Positions 32,720 through 41,273 of a DNA stretch of 64,000 nt are shown piece after piece. Source of the DNA: Candidatus Eremiobacterota bacterium. Its GTDB lineage: Bacteria > Vulcanimicrobiota > CADAWZ01 > Ess09-12. The stretch is from positions 1-64,000 of the forward strand of contig JAVHLM010000023.1 in assembly GCA_031082125.1 (NCBI GenBank). The letters are read 5' to 3'. The position numbers and the translations under genes are program-made. Under the pieces are notes generated by a model. That model was not told the DNA's origin and searched no databases. It saw nothing but the letters and a program-made list of their open reading frames with translations. Every line of letters begins with the position of its first letter. The first letter of the stretch is position 1.

Positions 32720-35182
32720 TCAGAGATGTTTTCCCGGGATCTTCATGCCTTTTTCATAGACCAGAAAAGGGGTGCCTTCCGAGGTGGAGCCGAAGATGAA
32801 GGTGAGGTCAAAGGGCGCCATGCCTTCGATGGAAAGGGTCCTGAGGCCGTGGAGGAGGTGGAGGTGGCAGGCCTCGCAGAGCACGATCAGGTTCCAGGGG
32901 TCATCGGTGCCGCCCTGGGAGCGCCTTCTGATATGATGCACGTTGAGGCCCCGCCTGCACCGGCATCCCGGGGTCTGGCATTGAAAGCGGTCCCGCTTGA
33001 GAATCTTGTGATGATGGGCAGCTTTTTTCAGGGTTCCCTCGTTGGTGAGATAGTCGGCGAGGAGCGCGGCAAGGAATCTTTCTTCGGGGCCGATGGGGCT
33101 TTGGGCGGTTTCGGTGCTTTCGGCGCCTTCCACCCGGGCAAGGCGAGCGAGAAAGGCGTGGGCCGCCAGATCCCAGACCCCCTGGAGCTCCCGGGGGAGG
33201 AAGAACTTGATCGTCATGGCGCCCTTCACTGCCAGGGAGGGGCCCCATGCCGTGGCCGGGCTCTCTCTCGAGAGGATGTCCCTGAGAAAGACCTCCTCGG
33301 GACTCTCCCCCCGGGGGATGGTGCAGGCTACCATGGCTTTCTCCAGTGACTGATGACAGGAACACTGGAGATTCTGGCATCCCTGCCCATGGGGTGCCTG
33401 CTTCTCCCCATTGCATGCCCCCGCATACCGATGATCGCTCCCTGCCTGGTCTCCGAGGCCCGCACACAGCCTGGAATCTTTTTCAATTTTCATGGAGGCC
33501 TCGGAGGCGAGCATCTCCTCGACATCGCTGAAATACTTCCAGGGCTTCTCAAAACGCCTGTCCCGGGAAGCGACGAGCTCCTCATCGTCTGACATGAGTG
33601 GCCATGAAGGATTGAGAGAAGGACCTGTGTACCAGGACCCGCTCCTTATGATGTCCTGCACCTCTTCCGGCAGGTCGTGGAATCTCTCGTCGGTGACATA
33701 GCGGAAGCCGGGAAGAATCATATAATTGTGTGAGGCAAGGCAGTCATATTCAAGGATCCTGGCGATGCGCCCCGCCTCTTCCCTGAGGTCCACCGTGGGC
33801 ACGCTCGCCGCATAGGCAATCCACTGCTTTTCATTCCTGGAGTCCACTACGGGAAGAATGAGCCGTGCCTGCTCCCCGGTGATGAAGCTCTTTTTGAAGG
33901 CATTCTCAGTGATGGAGTGGCGGCGGAAGCCCTCGGCGAGCCTGATGAGCTGGCGGGTCTGGGCCATCGAGAAGCCGCAGCGCTCCACAGCGTAGTCCTC
34001 GATGAATTCATAGCCGAGAAGGCGCTGGAGCTGCCGTGCATCCATCGCCCGGAGAAGCATTCCCGCGGCCACGTCGAGCCTCTGGCGGATTGAGGCGGCC
34101 CTGATGAGGCGATTCGCAGCCACCCTGGCGGAGATCCCGGCGTCTCTTCCCGGCCGGGCCTCCTCCAGCCACGACGGGAAATGGATGCTCCAGGGAAGCT
34201 CCCAGGGAGAGGCGCCGGTCTGATCCCCGCCGCCCGCTCCGCCGGCTTCATCGGGACTGCTGAGGCGGCGGTTTCCCCTCCGCCTCAGCAGGAGAGGTAC
34301 CCGGGAGAATACGGGGCGGCTCCCTTCGGCATCAAGGGCCGGAAGCTCCGGAGCAGCCTCCCCGGAAGCCAGGAAGTTGGCAAGGAGGGCCTCGACGAAG
34401 CCTGAAAGGGGCCCGTCATAGTGCTCCCTGTCCCGGAAGAGGGAGAGGGCGAAGTCCCAGGTGAGGGCAAGGGAGGGCGCCACGCTGAAATATAGCATCG
34501 TGCCCTCGTCACCGGCTTCGGAAGCATCGGCGGAAGGGGCCGCCGGACGGACCTTCCCTTCTGCGAGGGCCCTTTTCACTTCCCGCTCAAGGCCGCACAG
34601 GGAGCGATCCCTGGCAATGGAGAGCCACCAGGACTCGTTCTCAGGCGTGATGACCCTCGAGAGATGGCGCAGGGCGCTCTTTGCAATCCTGCCCTCAAGA
34701 TAAGCCTCCCGCGTGAGAGGCAGGCTCCTGAGAAGCTCGAAATTGTGCATCAGCTCTGATGCGGTGCGCCCCGAGAACGAAAGATGCTCCGTGGCGAAGG
34801 TCCCCATGGAGCGGTATCCCAGTTTATCAACTCCTTTCGTTTTAAGAGTAACGAGAATACCGCCGAGCACGAAATCAAGTGCCAGGCGGCCGCGGACTGC
34901 CTCGCAGAGCAGAAAATCGATGCGCTCTGCCCGCTCGTCCCTGTCGATGGAGCCGAATGAGAGATCCTCCGTGAGTTTTTCCGCTTCGGGGATGAGGCCA
35001 CCTCTTTTGATCTTGACGAGGTGCTCGGGCCTGCAGGCAGTTTTCCCTGGGATCTCGTAAGGATCCGGGAGGAGCAGCATATCCTCGTAATCCTGAGACG
35101 ACATAGGATCACCGAGGTGAAGAAGCTCCTCTTCGTCAGGGAGGAAAAGATTGGAGATTGTGTGGGTCTCATGCGTATCCAT
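32720..35182 (-). CDS. HNH endonuclease family protein (DUF222-like), full length
   Basis: 820 aa. A long helical N-terminal region, typical of DUF222-type proteins, leads to a C-terminal HNH domain (about 735-800): CQTPGCRCRRGLNVHHIRR, then GGTDDPWNLIVLCEACH, with paired Cys ligands and the HH catalytic site. The helical motif around LSLFRDREHYDG is loosely repeated around FFLPRELQGVWDL. The N-terminus and upstream region are duplicated at 1-750. No Shine-Dalgarno; the -10 ends 6 nt before the ATG. The function of these multicopy proteins is not established; mobility or DNA uptake/repair roles are guesses. Confidence 0.85.
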   Translation of the reverse strand: MDTHETHTISNLFLPDEEELLHLGDPMSSQDYEDMLLLPDPYEIPGKTACRPEHLVKIKRGGLIPEAEKLTEDLSFGSIDRDERAERIDFLLCEAVRGRLALDFVLGGILVTLKTKGVDKLGYRSMGTFATEHLSFSGRTASELMHNFELLRSLPLTREAYLEGRIAKSALRHLSRVITPENESWWLSIARDRSLCGLEREVKRALAEGKVRPAAPSADASEAGDEGTMLYFSVAPSLALTWDFALSLFRDREHYDGPLSGFVEALLANFLASGEAAPELPALDAEGSRPVFSRVPLLLRRRGNRRLSSPDEAGGAGGGDQTGASPWELPWSIHFPSWLEEARPGRDAGISARVAANRLIRAASIRQRLDVAAGMLLRAMDARQLQRLLGYEFIEDYAVERCGFSMAQTRQLIRLAEGFRRHSITENAFKKSFITGEQARLILPVVDSRNEKQWIAYAASVPTVDLREEAGRIARILEYDCLASHNYMILPGFRYVTDERFHDLPEEVQDIIRSGSWYTGPSLNPSWPLMSDDEELVASRDRRFEKPWKYFSDVEEMLASEASMKIEKDSRLCAGLGDQAGSDHRYAGACNGEKQAPHGQGCQNLQCSCHQSLEKAMVACTIPRGESPEEVFLRDILSRESPATAWGPSLAVKGAMTIKFFLPRELQGVWDLAAHAFLARLARVEGAESTETAQSPIGPEERFLAALLADYLTNEGTLKKAAHHHKILKRDRFQCQTPGCRCRRGLNVHHIRRRSQGGTDDPWNLIVLCEACHLHLLHGLRTLSIEGMAPFDLTFIFGSTSEGTPFLVYEKGMKIPGKHL

Positions 35183-35188
35183 ATCTAT

Positions 35189-35217
35189 ATTGTATCATAG
35201 CGAAAATAAATGATCAA
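35189..35217 (-). promoter_or_regulatory. Leaderless promoter of the full-length HNH-family gene
   Basis: The minus strand has TTGATC at 35217-35212, a 17-bp spacer and TACAAT at 35194-35189; the ATG follows after 6 nt. Identical in layout to the promoter at 614-642. Confidence 0.65.
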
Positions 35218-35302
35218 ACAGGTCACCCCTCAAAAACCCATTCACTGTAACGATAAAAGGACGTCGCAGGATGCCATCCAGAGGGCCTGAAAGGGGTCAA
35301 GA

Positions 35303-35316
35303 GGTCAAAAATGACC
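35303..35316. promoter_or_regulatory. Inverted repeat GGTCA-N4-TGACC, second copy
   Basis: Same 14 bases as 728-741 and the same 86-bp distance to the -35 box of the downstream HNH-family gene. Confidence 0.4.
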
Positions 35317-35713
35317 CTGATGGCAAGAGACAATCACCACGGTGGTATTGAGAGGCTCTCCCGGCCGTTAAATTGCCTCTTGAGCAACGCTGCGGGGTTT
35401 CCGATTCAGGAAAAAATTTTCTCTTTCTGTAATATGGCTTTGCAGGTATGACCTGCAGGAGAACACCTGGGAAACAGATCCTGTGCGGAAGGATGCCGCC
35501 TCTTGCGAAAGACTCGAGCGGCGGTGCGCCGCGTAAGGAGTTGAAGATGCCTCATCGAAAAAAATCTCCTGGAAGATGATACCAGAGCACAATCGCTCTA
35601 CCTGGTGCATTTTTTATCATATCAGTGCGGCCGGAGTTCCTGCCTGAAACTCGCCATTCATCTTGGAAATCGGTCCATGTAATCTTAATCATGGTGCGAG
35701 GGAGGAATACGAT

Positions 35714-35960
35714 ATGAAACATGCCCTTGATGTAATAAGGATTCTCGCATTTCTGTTCTTTATCTCTCTCTTCTGCCCGGTCTTAATGAAATTTCCCGGT
35801 AATGCACAGGATGCAAAGAAGACTGTCAAGGTGCTTTTCATTACGGGGGAATATGAGAAAGATTTCCCCCTGGCCAAGTAAAAGGAGGTACTGACAAAAT
35901 CAGGAGCATTTGATTATATATTTGAATCAAAAACCTTCTCAGACAGTGGTTTGATGACAG
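35714..35960 (+). pseudogene. Remnant of an exported ThuA-like protein
   Basis: After GGGAGGA, the frame from 35714 encodes a signal-peptide-like start (IRILAFLFFISLFCPVLM) and then KTVKVLFITGEYEKDFPLAK, followed by an in-frame TAA at 35879-35881. The same frame continues with KEVLTKSGAFDYIFESKTFSDSG. The combined text resembles the first strand and helix of ThuA-like glutamine-amidotransferase-fold domains, but the remaining 200 residues are gone. A gene remnant with a stop codon and 3' loss; the family assignment is tentative. Confidence 0.45.
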
Positions 35961-35965
35961 GGGGC

Positions 35966-35993
35966 GCGGTGAGCGGTGAGCGGTGAGCGGTGA
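35966..35993. repeat. Four tandem copies of GCGGTGA
   Basis: Four exact 7-bp units follow the remnant gene, just before the serC terminator. Probably slipped-strand expansion. Confidence 0.85.
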
Positions 35994-35999
35994 GTAATG

Positions 36000-36044
36000 A
36001 AATCCCCGGGTTCTCAATCAGGCGGAACCCGGGGATTTATTATT
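36000..36044 (-). terminator. Strong hairpin terminator downstream of serC
   Basis: A 14-bp perfect stem (36000-36013 with 36025-36038) and an 11-nt loop. A or T runs on both sides allow it to work for serC on the minus strand and for the remnant gene on the plus strand. Confidence 0.85.
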
Positions 36045-36069
36045 TCTCAGGAGATTCTGCAATCTTCTC

Positions 36070-37167
36070 CTAGCTGTGGGAGGCCACGGCGTTGGTCTTG
36101 GCAAAGGTCTTCATGAACTCCGTGAGCTTCTCCACGCCTTCGAGGGGAAGGGCGTTGTAGAGGGAAGCCCTCATGCCGCCTGCCGAGCGGTGGCCCTTGA
36201 GGCCGTGAAGGCCTGTCTTTTTCGCCTCATCGGCAAACTTTACCTCGAGCTCCTCCGAGGGGAGGCGGAAGGTCACGTTCATCCAGGAGCGGCTGTCCTT
36301 GTCCACGTTGGGCTTGTAGAAGTCGCTCATCTCGTCGAGGGTGTGGTAGAGGAGCTCCTGTTTCTTCCTGTTGATCTCCTCTATCTTCTTGAGGCCTCCC
36401 TGCTCCTTGATCCATTCCAGGACAAGGCCCACGACGTACACGCTGAAGACGGGCGGCGTGTTGTAGAGGGAGTTGTTCTTCTCATGGGTCTTGTAGCTGA
36501 GAAGGAGAGGAATCTTCTCGGAGCACTTCTCCAGCAGGCTCTTCTTGAGGATGATGATGGTGACACCTGCGGGGCCGAGATTTTTCTGAGCTCCCGCATA
36601 GATGAGGGAGAACTTGTTGAAATCCATCGTCTGCGAGAGAATGTCTGATGACATGTCGGCGAAGAGGGGCGTGTCGCCCACTTCAGGGATGGTGTGCCAC
36701 TGGGTGCCGTAAATGGTGTTGTTGGTCGTCATGTGGACATAGGTGGCTCCCTTGGTGAAGTTGAAGGTTTTGGGAATGTAGGTGAACTTCCTGTCCTCCG
36801 AAGAGGCCGCCACGTTGACCTTCCCTATTTTCTGGGCTTCCTTGATGGCCCTGGTGGACCATTCACCGGTGTTGATGTAATCGGCCACCATGCCCTCGCG
36901 GAGCAGGTTCAAGGGTATCATGGCGAACTGGAGGCTTGCGCCGCCGCCCATGAACAGAACCCTGTAGTCTTCGCTGAGGCCCATGAGCGCCTTTATATCA
37001 GCCTCGGCCTGGGAGTTGACCTTCTCGTACTGCTTGCTGCGGTGGCTCATCTCCAGGATGGACATCCCCTGGTCCTCAAACTCCAGCACGCTTTTCGCGG
37101 CTTTCTCCAGCACCGGGTAAGGGAGCGTGGCCGGTCCCGGGTTAAAGTTGTACACCCGTTTTGACAT
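36070..37167 (-). CDS. serC: Phosphoserine aminotransferase SerC
   Basis: 365 aa, family length. A class V PLP aminotransferase that makes phosphoserine from phosphohydroxypyruvate in serine synthesis and also serves pyridoxal-phosphate synthesis. The start NFNPGPATLPYPVLEKA is diagnostic. The PLP lysine is Lys195 (YAGAQKNLGP), and GGGASLQFAMIPLNL binds the phosphate. GGAGG precedes the ATG. The gene stands alone, with terminators on both sides; serA and serB are not in the window. The 293 bases upstream (37168-37460) hold only the next gene's terminator. Confidence 0.97.
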   Translation of the reverse strand: MSKRVYNFNPGPATLPYPVLEKAAKSVLEFEDQGMSILEMSHRSKQYEKVNSQAEADIKALMGLSEDYRVLFMGGGASLQFAMIPLNLLREGMVADYINTGEWSTRAIKEAQKIGKVNVAASSEDRKFTYIPKTFNFTKGATYVHMTTNNTIYGTQWHTIPEVGDTPLFADMSSDILSQTMDFNKFSLIYAGAQKNLGPAGVTIIILKKSLLEKCSEKIPLLLSYKTHEKNNSLYNTPPVFSVYVVGLVLEWIKEQGGLKKIEEINRKKQELLYHTLDEMSDFYKPNVDKDSRSWMNVTFRLPSEELEVKFADEAKKTGLHGLKGHRSAGGMRASLYNALPLEGVEKLTEFMKTFAKTNAVASHS

Positions 37168-37415
37168 GTTCTTTCCTCCTCTGTTTTATAATATATATGC
37201 GATTTGCGCAAAGAATTCAGAATATGAAGCCCCATGTGCCTTCGGCAGGTGCCTATGATGCAGAGTTTTACCTACGCGAATGGAGGTGTTTTTCCCTTGC
37301 TGAGGCACGGTGCAATGGTAACGTCAGCTCTTGGTGTAGCCTGATTTCTTTCCTTGTATGCTTCTATGACTCTTTTTATTTCCCTTCTGCGGTCTTCTGC
37401 TTCTGCCATAAAGAG

Positions 37416-37439
37416 AGGGAACCCCTTCCGGGGCCCCCT
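37416..37439 (-). terminator. Hairpin terminator of the clostripain-family gene
   Basis: On the minus strand, AGGGGGCCCC pairs with GGGGTTCCCT (two G-U pairs) around the loop GGAA, followed by CTCTTTAT. It lies 22 bp after the stop of the protease gene. Confidence 0.65.
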
Positions 37440-37460
37440 GCAATACTTTGAGGAAGCTTT

Positions 37461-39356
37461 TCAGTCTTTCATAGTGCCTTTCTGCACCGCTTCATCGGCA
37501 AGCTCCCTTCCGATCTTTCCATAGAGGCTGTAATCGATGTCGCCCTTGAGCAGGTTGAGCCACAGAGGCTGTATCCTTGGCGTGGTGAGGTCGAGCTGGT
37601 CCTTGAGCTTCATGGCATGGGCGAAAATCTTTTCCCGCGCCTCATCGAGGGTCTTCTTTTCCTTGTCGGAGAGGCCGCTCTTCGGATCGGCCAGCACGGT
37701 CTTGATGTTCCTGATAAGAGTCGTGTCAGCCATGAAGCTTTTCAGGACCTTCTTGTCCACTTTTTTCGCCGCATCCTTGAGCATGGCGAGGTACCCTGTG
37801 TCAGCTGCGAAGGTGGGCACGTTCTCCTTCTCGTACCGGTCGGCCATATAGGCGATATCGACGGCATTTGAGGGGGCCCAAATGGTGAGCCCCGTGGCAT
37901 TGTCCATGTCCTTCCCTTCATGCTGCTCTGCAATGACGGCATCCTTCACGGCCTGCGAGACCTTTGCAGCCTCTTCCTTCACTGTCTGCGGGATGGCGGG
38001 GTTCTTGCCGATGAGCCTCATTGAGTCGCCGATGTCCTTGATCATGTCGTAGAAGGCGAAGATAGTCTGGGCGGGATTGAAGGCCGAAGAGTTGAAGCCC
38101 TGGCTCTTGGCAAGCTCGCTGAAAAGGACATGGTCGGGCACCTTGCTTTTCCTGCAGGCATCGACGAAGCCTTTCCAGGCACCCACGACGTTGTCGAGCT
38201 TCTTGTTGTCGATGGCCGTGAGGGTCAGGTAGGACTCTTTCCAGCGGATAAACTCCGGGGTGTTCTCCTTGACCTCTTTCCCTTCGCTGCGGTAATACTC
38301 TACAAAGTCCCTGGCGAACTCCCTGGCGTCGAACTGCCCCTTGCTCTTTATCTCGTCCTGGACGCGCGTGATATGATCATCCCAGTCGTGGAGCATGTTG
38401 CCGCGGGAGTAGTTTTCCGAGGCGATATTGATGTCGGCGGCTCCCTTCATCTCATAGGCTGCCTCCAGGTTTCCCATATAGCAGGAGTTGAAAAGGAGGG
38501 CGTCCACTTTCTGCTCCGCGCCCATGGCTTTTGATGCTTCGGCGGTGCCTTCCTGGATGGCCTTGTTCATGGCGGCGGGATTCATCTCGAGGGCCCCGAT
38601 CCATGCGCCGCCGTGGCCCGTGACGACTACCACGTAATGTTCTGCGGGGTAATTTTTCATTCCCCAGGAGATAAAGTCCTTGAGCGTCTGGGGATCGCCC
38701 ATTTTCGTGGCTTCGGCGAGGGTCTCAAGCGGCGCGGAGCCGAAGACCTGCTTGTCCTGGTAAGCGTCCTCATAAGGCTTGGTGGCGGCGTCAAGCTCTT
38801 CCCTTATCTTCTTGGATTCAGGAGAGTCATTCTTTTCCATGTACGCGAGCATGCCAAGCTCCTTGGCCTTGTCATACTCGGCCTTGGCCTGCTGCTTGTC
38901 TCCCATGCCGGCGTAGATGTCGCCGAGAACATAATGAACCACGGGGTTGTCGGGGATTTTCTCCTTCACCTCGAGCCACTGGGGGAGCGTCATGTTGATG
39001 TCGTCATGGGGATGCTTTGTCACGTAGTAGCGTCGCACACCGCTCCAGTCGCCGTCAAGGTGATGAGGCTCTCCCTCCTGGGGAGCCCTTCCGAGCTGCG
39101 CCACGACGTTCACGTTCTCGTTGGAGCCTGCCTGTTCTATCGGGAAAAAGGCCGACGTGGTGGTTTTGTGGAGATCCTTATACTGCCCGTGCATATAGAA
39201 GAGCATGGTAAGCTCTTTTTTGGGAGGGGCCTCCGGTCCTTTGCCAAGGGACACCTGGTCCTGGGGCGGCGGGGCAGTGCTTTCCTGCTGCGGGGGCTTT
39301 TCTGGTGGCTGAGGTATGCCTTGATTCTGTGGTGCCGAGATTCTATCGATGTTCAT
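37461..39356 (-). CDS. Clostripain-family (C11) cysteine peptidase with embedded TPR
   Basis: 631 aa from the ATG at 39356 (GAGGGAGG before it). The catalytic dyad of clan CD is visible as His248 (VTGHGGAW) and Cys292 (FNSCYMGN). The peptidase fold starts around residue 48 (ELTMLFYMHG). A single TPR-like unit lies at about 136-170 (PVVHYVLGDIYAGMGDKQQAKAEYDKA), inserted between strand 1 and the catalytic His. The first 45 residues are Pro/Gln-rich and there is no signal peptide, so it may act inside the cell or leave by another route. Cleavage after Arg or Lys is usual for the family. Confidence 0.88.
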   Translation of the reverse strand: MNIDRISAPQNQGIPQPPEKPPQQESTAPPPQDQVSLGKGPEAPPKKELTMLFYMHGQYKDLHKTTTSAFFPIEQAGSNENVNVVAQLGRAPQEGEPHHLDGDWSGVRRYYVTKHPHDDINMTLPQWLEVKEKIPDNPVVHYVLGDIYAGMGDKQQAKAEYDKAKELGMLAYMEKNDSPESKKIREELDAATKPYEDAYQDKQVFGSAPLETLAEATKMGDPQTLKDFISWGMKNYPAEHYVVVVTGHGGAWIGALEMNPAAMNKAIQEGTAEASKAMGAEQKVDALLFNSCYMGNLEAAYEMKGAADINIASENYSRGNMLHDWDDHITRVQDEIKSKGQFDAREFARDFVEYYRSEGKEVKENTPEFIRWKESYLTLTAIDNKKLDNVVGAWKGFVDACRKSKVPDHVLFSELAKSQGFNSSAFNPAQTIFAFYDMIKDIGDSMRLIGKNPAIPQTVKEEAAKVSQAVKDAVIAEQHEGKDMDNATGLTIWAPSNAVDIAYMADRYEKENVPTFAADTGYLAMLKDAAKKVDKKVLKSFMADTTLIRNIKTVLADPKSGLSDKEKKTLDEAREKIFAHAMKLKDQLDLTTPRIQPLWLNLLKGDIDYSLYGKIGRELADEAVQKGTMKD

Positions 39357-39643
39357 GCTTCCTCCCTCGCGGTTTTCTCTCTTATTGAGGCTTCCTGGTT
39401 CCGGGCTCCGGAAAATCATAGTAAAGCGTGTGCCGTACCGGCACATATTCATTCTACATGATCCCGCAGTGAATATCGATTAAAAAAATGTTAATATTTG
39501 GAAAAACCATGGAGAAAACCAGGGACCATTCTCCCTGCCAGCGTAAATCTGTCCGGGCTCTGCCGCCCGTTTAAACAAATATGAATGCTGGCTGAAGAGG
39601 AGAATGCCCCCTGGCCTCTTACAAGAGGTATGCCGGAATTATA

Positions 39644-40585
39644 TTACCAGAAATGCCACCATTTTTTCTTCGGGATGAGGAGGCCTGCCTCGCAGAGGGC
39701 ATCCCTCGTGGCGGCGAGCTCCCTGGAAAGCATTGCCTCCCTCTTTCTGCTCGCCATCAGAGAATTCAGAATGGCTTTCTGCTCGCCGTGGAGTGTCCTG
39801 AAGGCCTCTTCGATGGCGCGGTTCTCCCTGCTGATCTTCCTGATGCTTTCGGATAGCTCGGCGCGCTCGCCTTTCAGCTGAGCGATCTGCGCGGTCTTTT
39901 CGCTGAGAACCTTCCCATAGCGGCTGGCAATAATGGGAAGGAGCCTCTCGAGCTGGCCTTTTCTTCGCTCCGTCTTCTTGAGGGCGCTCATAAGGGTATC
40001 CTGCTCCTCGCGGATACCCGCGAGGACGCTTTGAAGGCGTGTGGTGTTCTCTGAGACTGTCTGCACAAGATCAGCGCGGGCATGGCGGAGCTCTTCCGCG
40101 GTCTGCCAGAGCTGCATGTTCTGGCTTGCAAGCTTTTTTTCGCTTTCTTCGCGGGCCTTCTTCTCCTCGACAAGATCGGCTATCTGGCTGTTTTTCCTGT
40201 TGAGGAGGGTGGCAAGCTTCAGGATCTTTCTCTCTAACTCTTCTTCCCTGTTCCTGAAGCGCATCTTATAGCTGTCCACGAACTTCTTCCTGAGATCCTC
40301 ATGGCCGTCGAGCCACCCGAGGCGGTACGAGATGCTCTTCATGTCGGCGAGGGTTTCATTCACCACGGGGGGCTCAGGGGGCAGGGCGCCATCCTCAGAG
40401 GCAACGCGGGAAAAGAGAGATGACACATCGGATGGTATTGCAACTTCCGTGTCCTCTGTCGTTCCGGCCTCGGCAGAGTGGATGTAGGAGACGATGCCGG
40501 GCCCCTCGCCCTCGACGGTGTCCGAGAACTTCTCGAGCGTCACCGAGCTTTTCCTGTCAAAAAACAATAGAGAAACTGTATTCAT
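39644..40585 (-). CDS. Coiled-coil protein
   Basis: 313 aa from the ATG at 40585 (GAAGGAGG before it). After a 90-residue acidic N-terminus the protein is a long coiled coil (about 100-295) with heptads such as EELERKILKLATLLNRKNSQIADL. The C-terminus is short and aromatic/basic (PKKKWWHFW). This end could bind membrane or a partner. No TM segment or enzyme motif. It is divergent from the zinc-ribbon membrane protein gene, with a striking 17-bp inverted repeat between them. The 287 bases between this gene and the protease gene hold nothing I recognise. Confidence 0.75.
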   Translation of the reverse strand: MNTVSLLFFDRKSSVTLEKFSDTVEGEGPGIVSYIHSAEAGTTEDTEVAIPSDVSSLFSRVASEDGALPPEPPVVNETLADMKSISYRLGWLDGHEDLRKKFVDSYKMRFRNREEELERKILKLATLLNRKNSQIADLVEEKKAREESEKKLASQNMQLWQTAEELRHARADLVQTVSENTTRLQSVLAGIREEQDTLMSALKKTERRKGQLERLLPIIASRYGKVLSEKTAQIAQLKGERAELSESIRKISRENRAIEEAFRTLHGEQKAILNSLMASRKREAMLSRELAATRDALCEAGLLIPKKKWWHFW

Positions 40586-40644
40586 TGAAAAACCTCCTTC
40601 AATGAACCGTCTCTCCGCAATGCCATGCATGTTCGGGGGGGAGG

Positions 40645-40682
40645 AGAAAATTCCTCCATGGGACCCCATGGAGGAATTTTCT
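40645..40682. promoter_or_regulatory. 17-bp perfect inverted repeat between divergent genes
   Basis: Stem 40645-40661 with 40666-40682, loop GACC. It lies upstream of both divergent genes, so it is not at the end of any transcript. It contains GGAGGAATTTTC, like a Shine-Dalgarno, in both transcripts. An operator, a leader hairpin or a small-RNA structure are all possible. Confidence 0.6.
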
Positions 40683-40762
40683 TTTAATATTCAGTAAAGA
40701 AGAAGGATTATATTCTTTACCCTATTCCTGGAGAATAAATCTGGAGTGTGAGGTGAATATCC

Positions 40763-41248
40763 ATGGGATTCTGCGGCCAATGCGGCGCCTCAATGAAAGA
40801 TGATGACGGGTTCTGCGGTGAGTGCGGCGCCTCTCTTGATAATGCGGACACTTCTCCCGTTGAGGCTCCGCAGCCCTGGCAAGCGGCACCGCCGGAACCG
40901 GCGGCATCTTTTCAGCCGACTGCCCGGTCCCAGGCGCTCGCAGCCCGGAAGGATGAGCAAGGCATGGGGCTGCGCTCTCTGCTCCTCTCCCTGCTGGCTA
41001 TGATGTTCCCTGCTCTGTGCGCTCCCTTCGTGGCAGATAAAATTATGAGTCCCATGGGAGTCCTTGCGATATGTATTGATTTCATGTTTATCGGCTCGGC
41101 TCTGTGGTATGGAAACAGGGCCCGGAAGATCCCCTCTCAGAGAGTCCTTGGGTGGATAGGGTTCATTCTGGCGCTGCTTCAGGCCTTCCCAATTTTCGTC
41201 GGCCTTCTTGTCATGGCGGTGATGCTCATCATCTCATTGTTCCAGTGA
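40763..41248 (+). CDS. Zinc-ribbon membrane protein
   Basis: 161 aa; GAGGTG precedes the ATG. A double-Cys zinc ribbon (CGQCGASMKDDDGFCGECGA, residues 4-24) is followed by a Pro/Ala linker and three hydrophobic helices (about 68-90, 95-115 and 127-158). Such small zinc-ribbon membrane proteins are widespread and have no general function. The convergent neighbour also carries zinc ribbons. Confidence 0.8.
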   Translation: MGFCGQCGASMKDDDGFCGECGASLDNADTSPVEAPQPWQAAPPEPAASFQPTARSQALAARKDEQGMGLRSLLLSLLAMMFPALCAPFVADKIMSPMGVLAICIDFMFIGSALWYGNRARKIPSQRVLGWIGFILALLQAFPIFVGLLVMAVMLIISLFQ

Positions 41249-41273
41249 ATGCCCACCATGGGGGGCATCTCTG

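Larger units (their letters stand above)
35183..35713. other. Intergenic region with duplicated upstream module
   Basis: Bases 35183 to about 35325 match the region upstream of the partial HNH-family gene (608 to about 750), including the promoter and the GGTCA-N4-TGACC element (35303-35316). The rest, to 35713, holds no gene I can support; a frame on the minus strand at 35368-35610 has no ribosome site and no family resemblance. Confidence 0.6.

Noticed and set aside
35368-35610. An 80-codon minus-strand frame in the gap after the HNH-family gene.
   Set aside because: No ribosome site and no recognisable protein pattern.
36000-36044. A possible attachment site or operator because of the long perfect inverted repeat.
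   Set aside because: Position after serC, stem size and flanking A/T runs fit a terminator.
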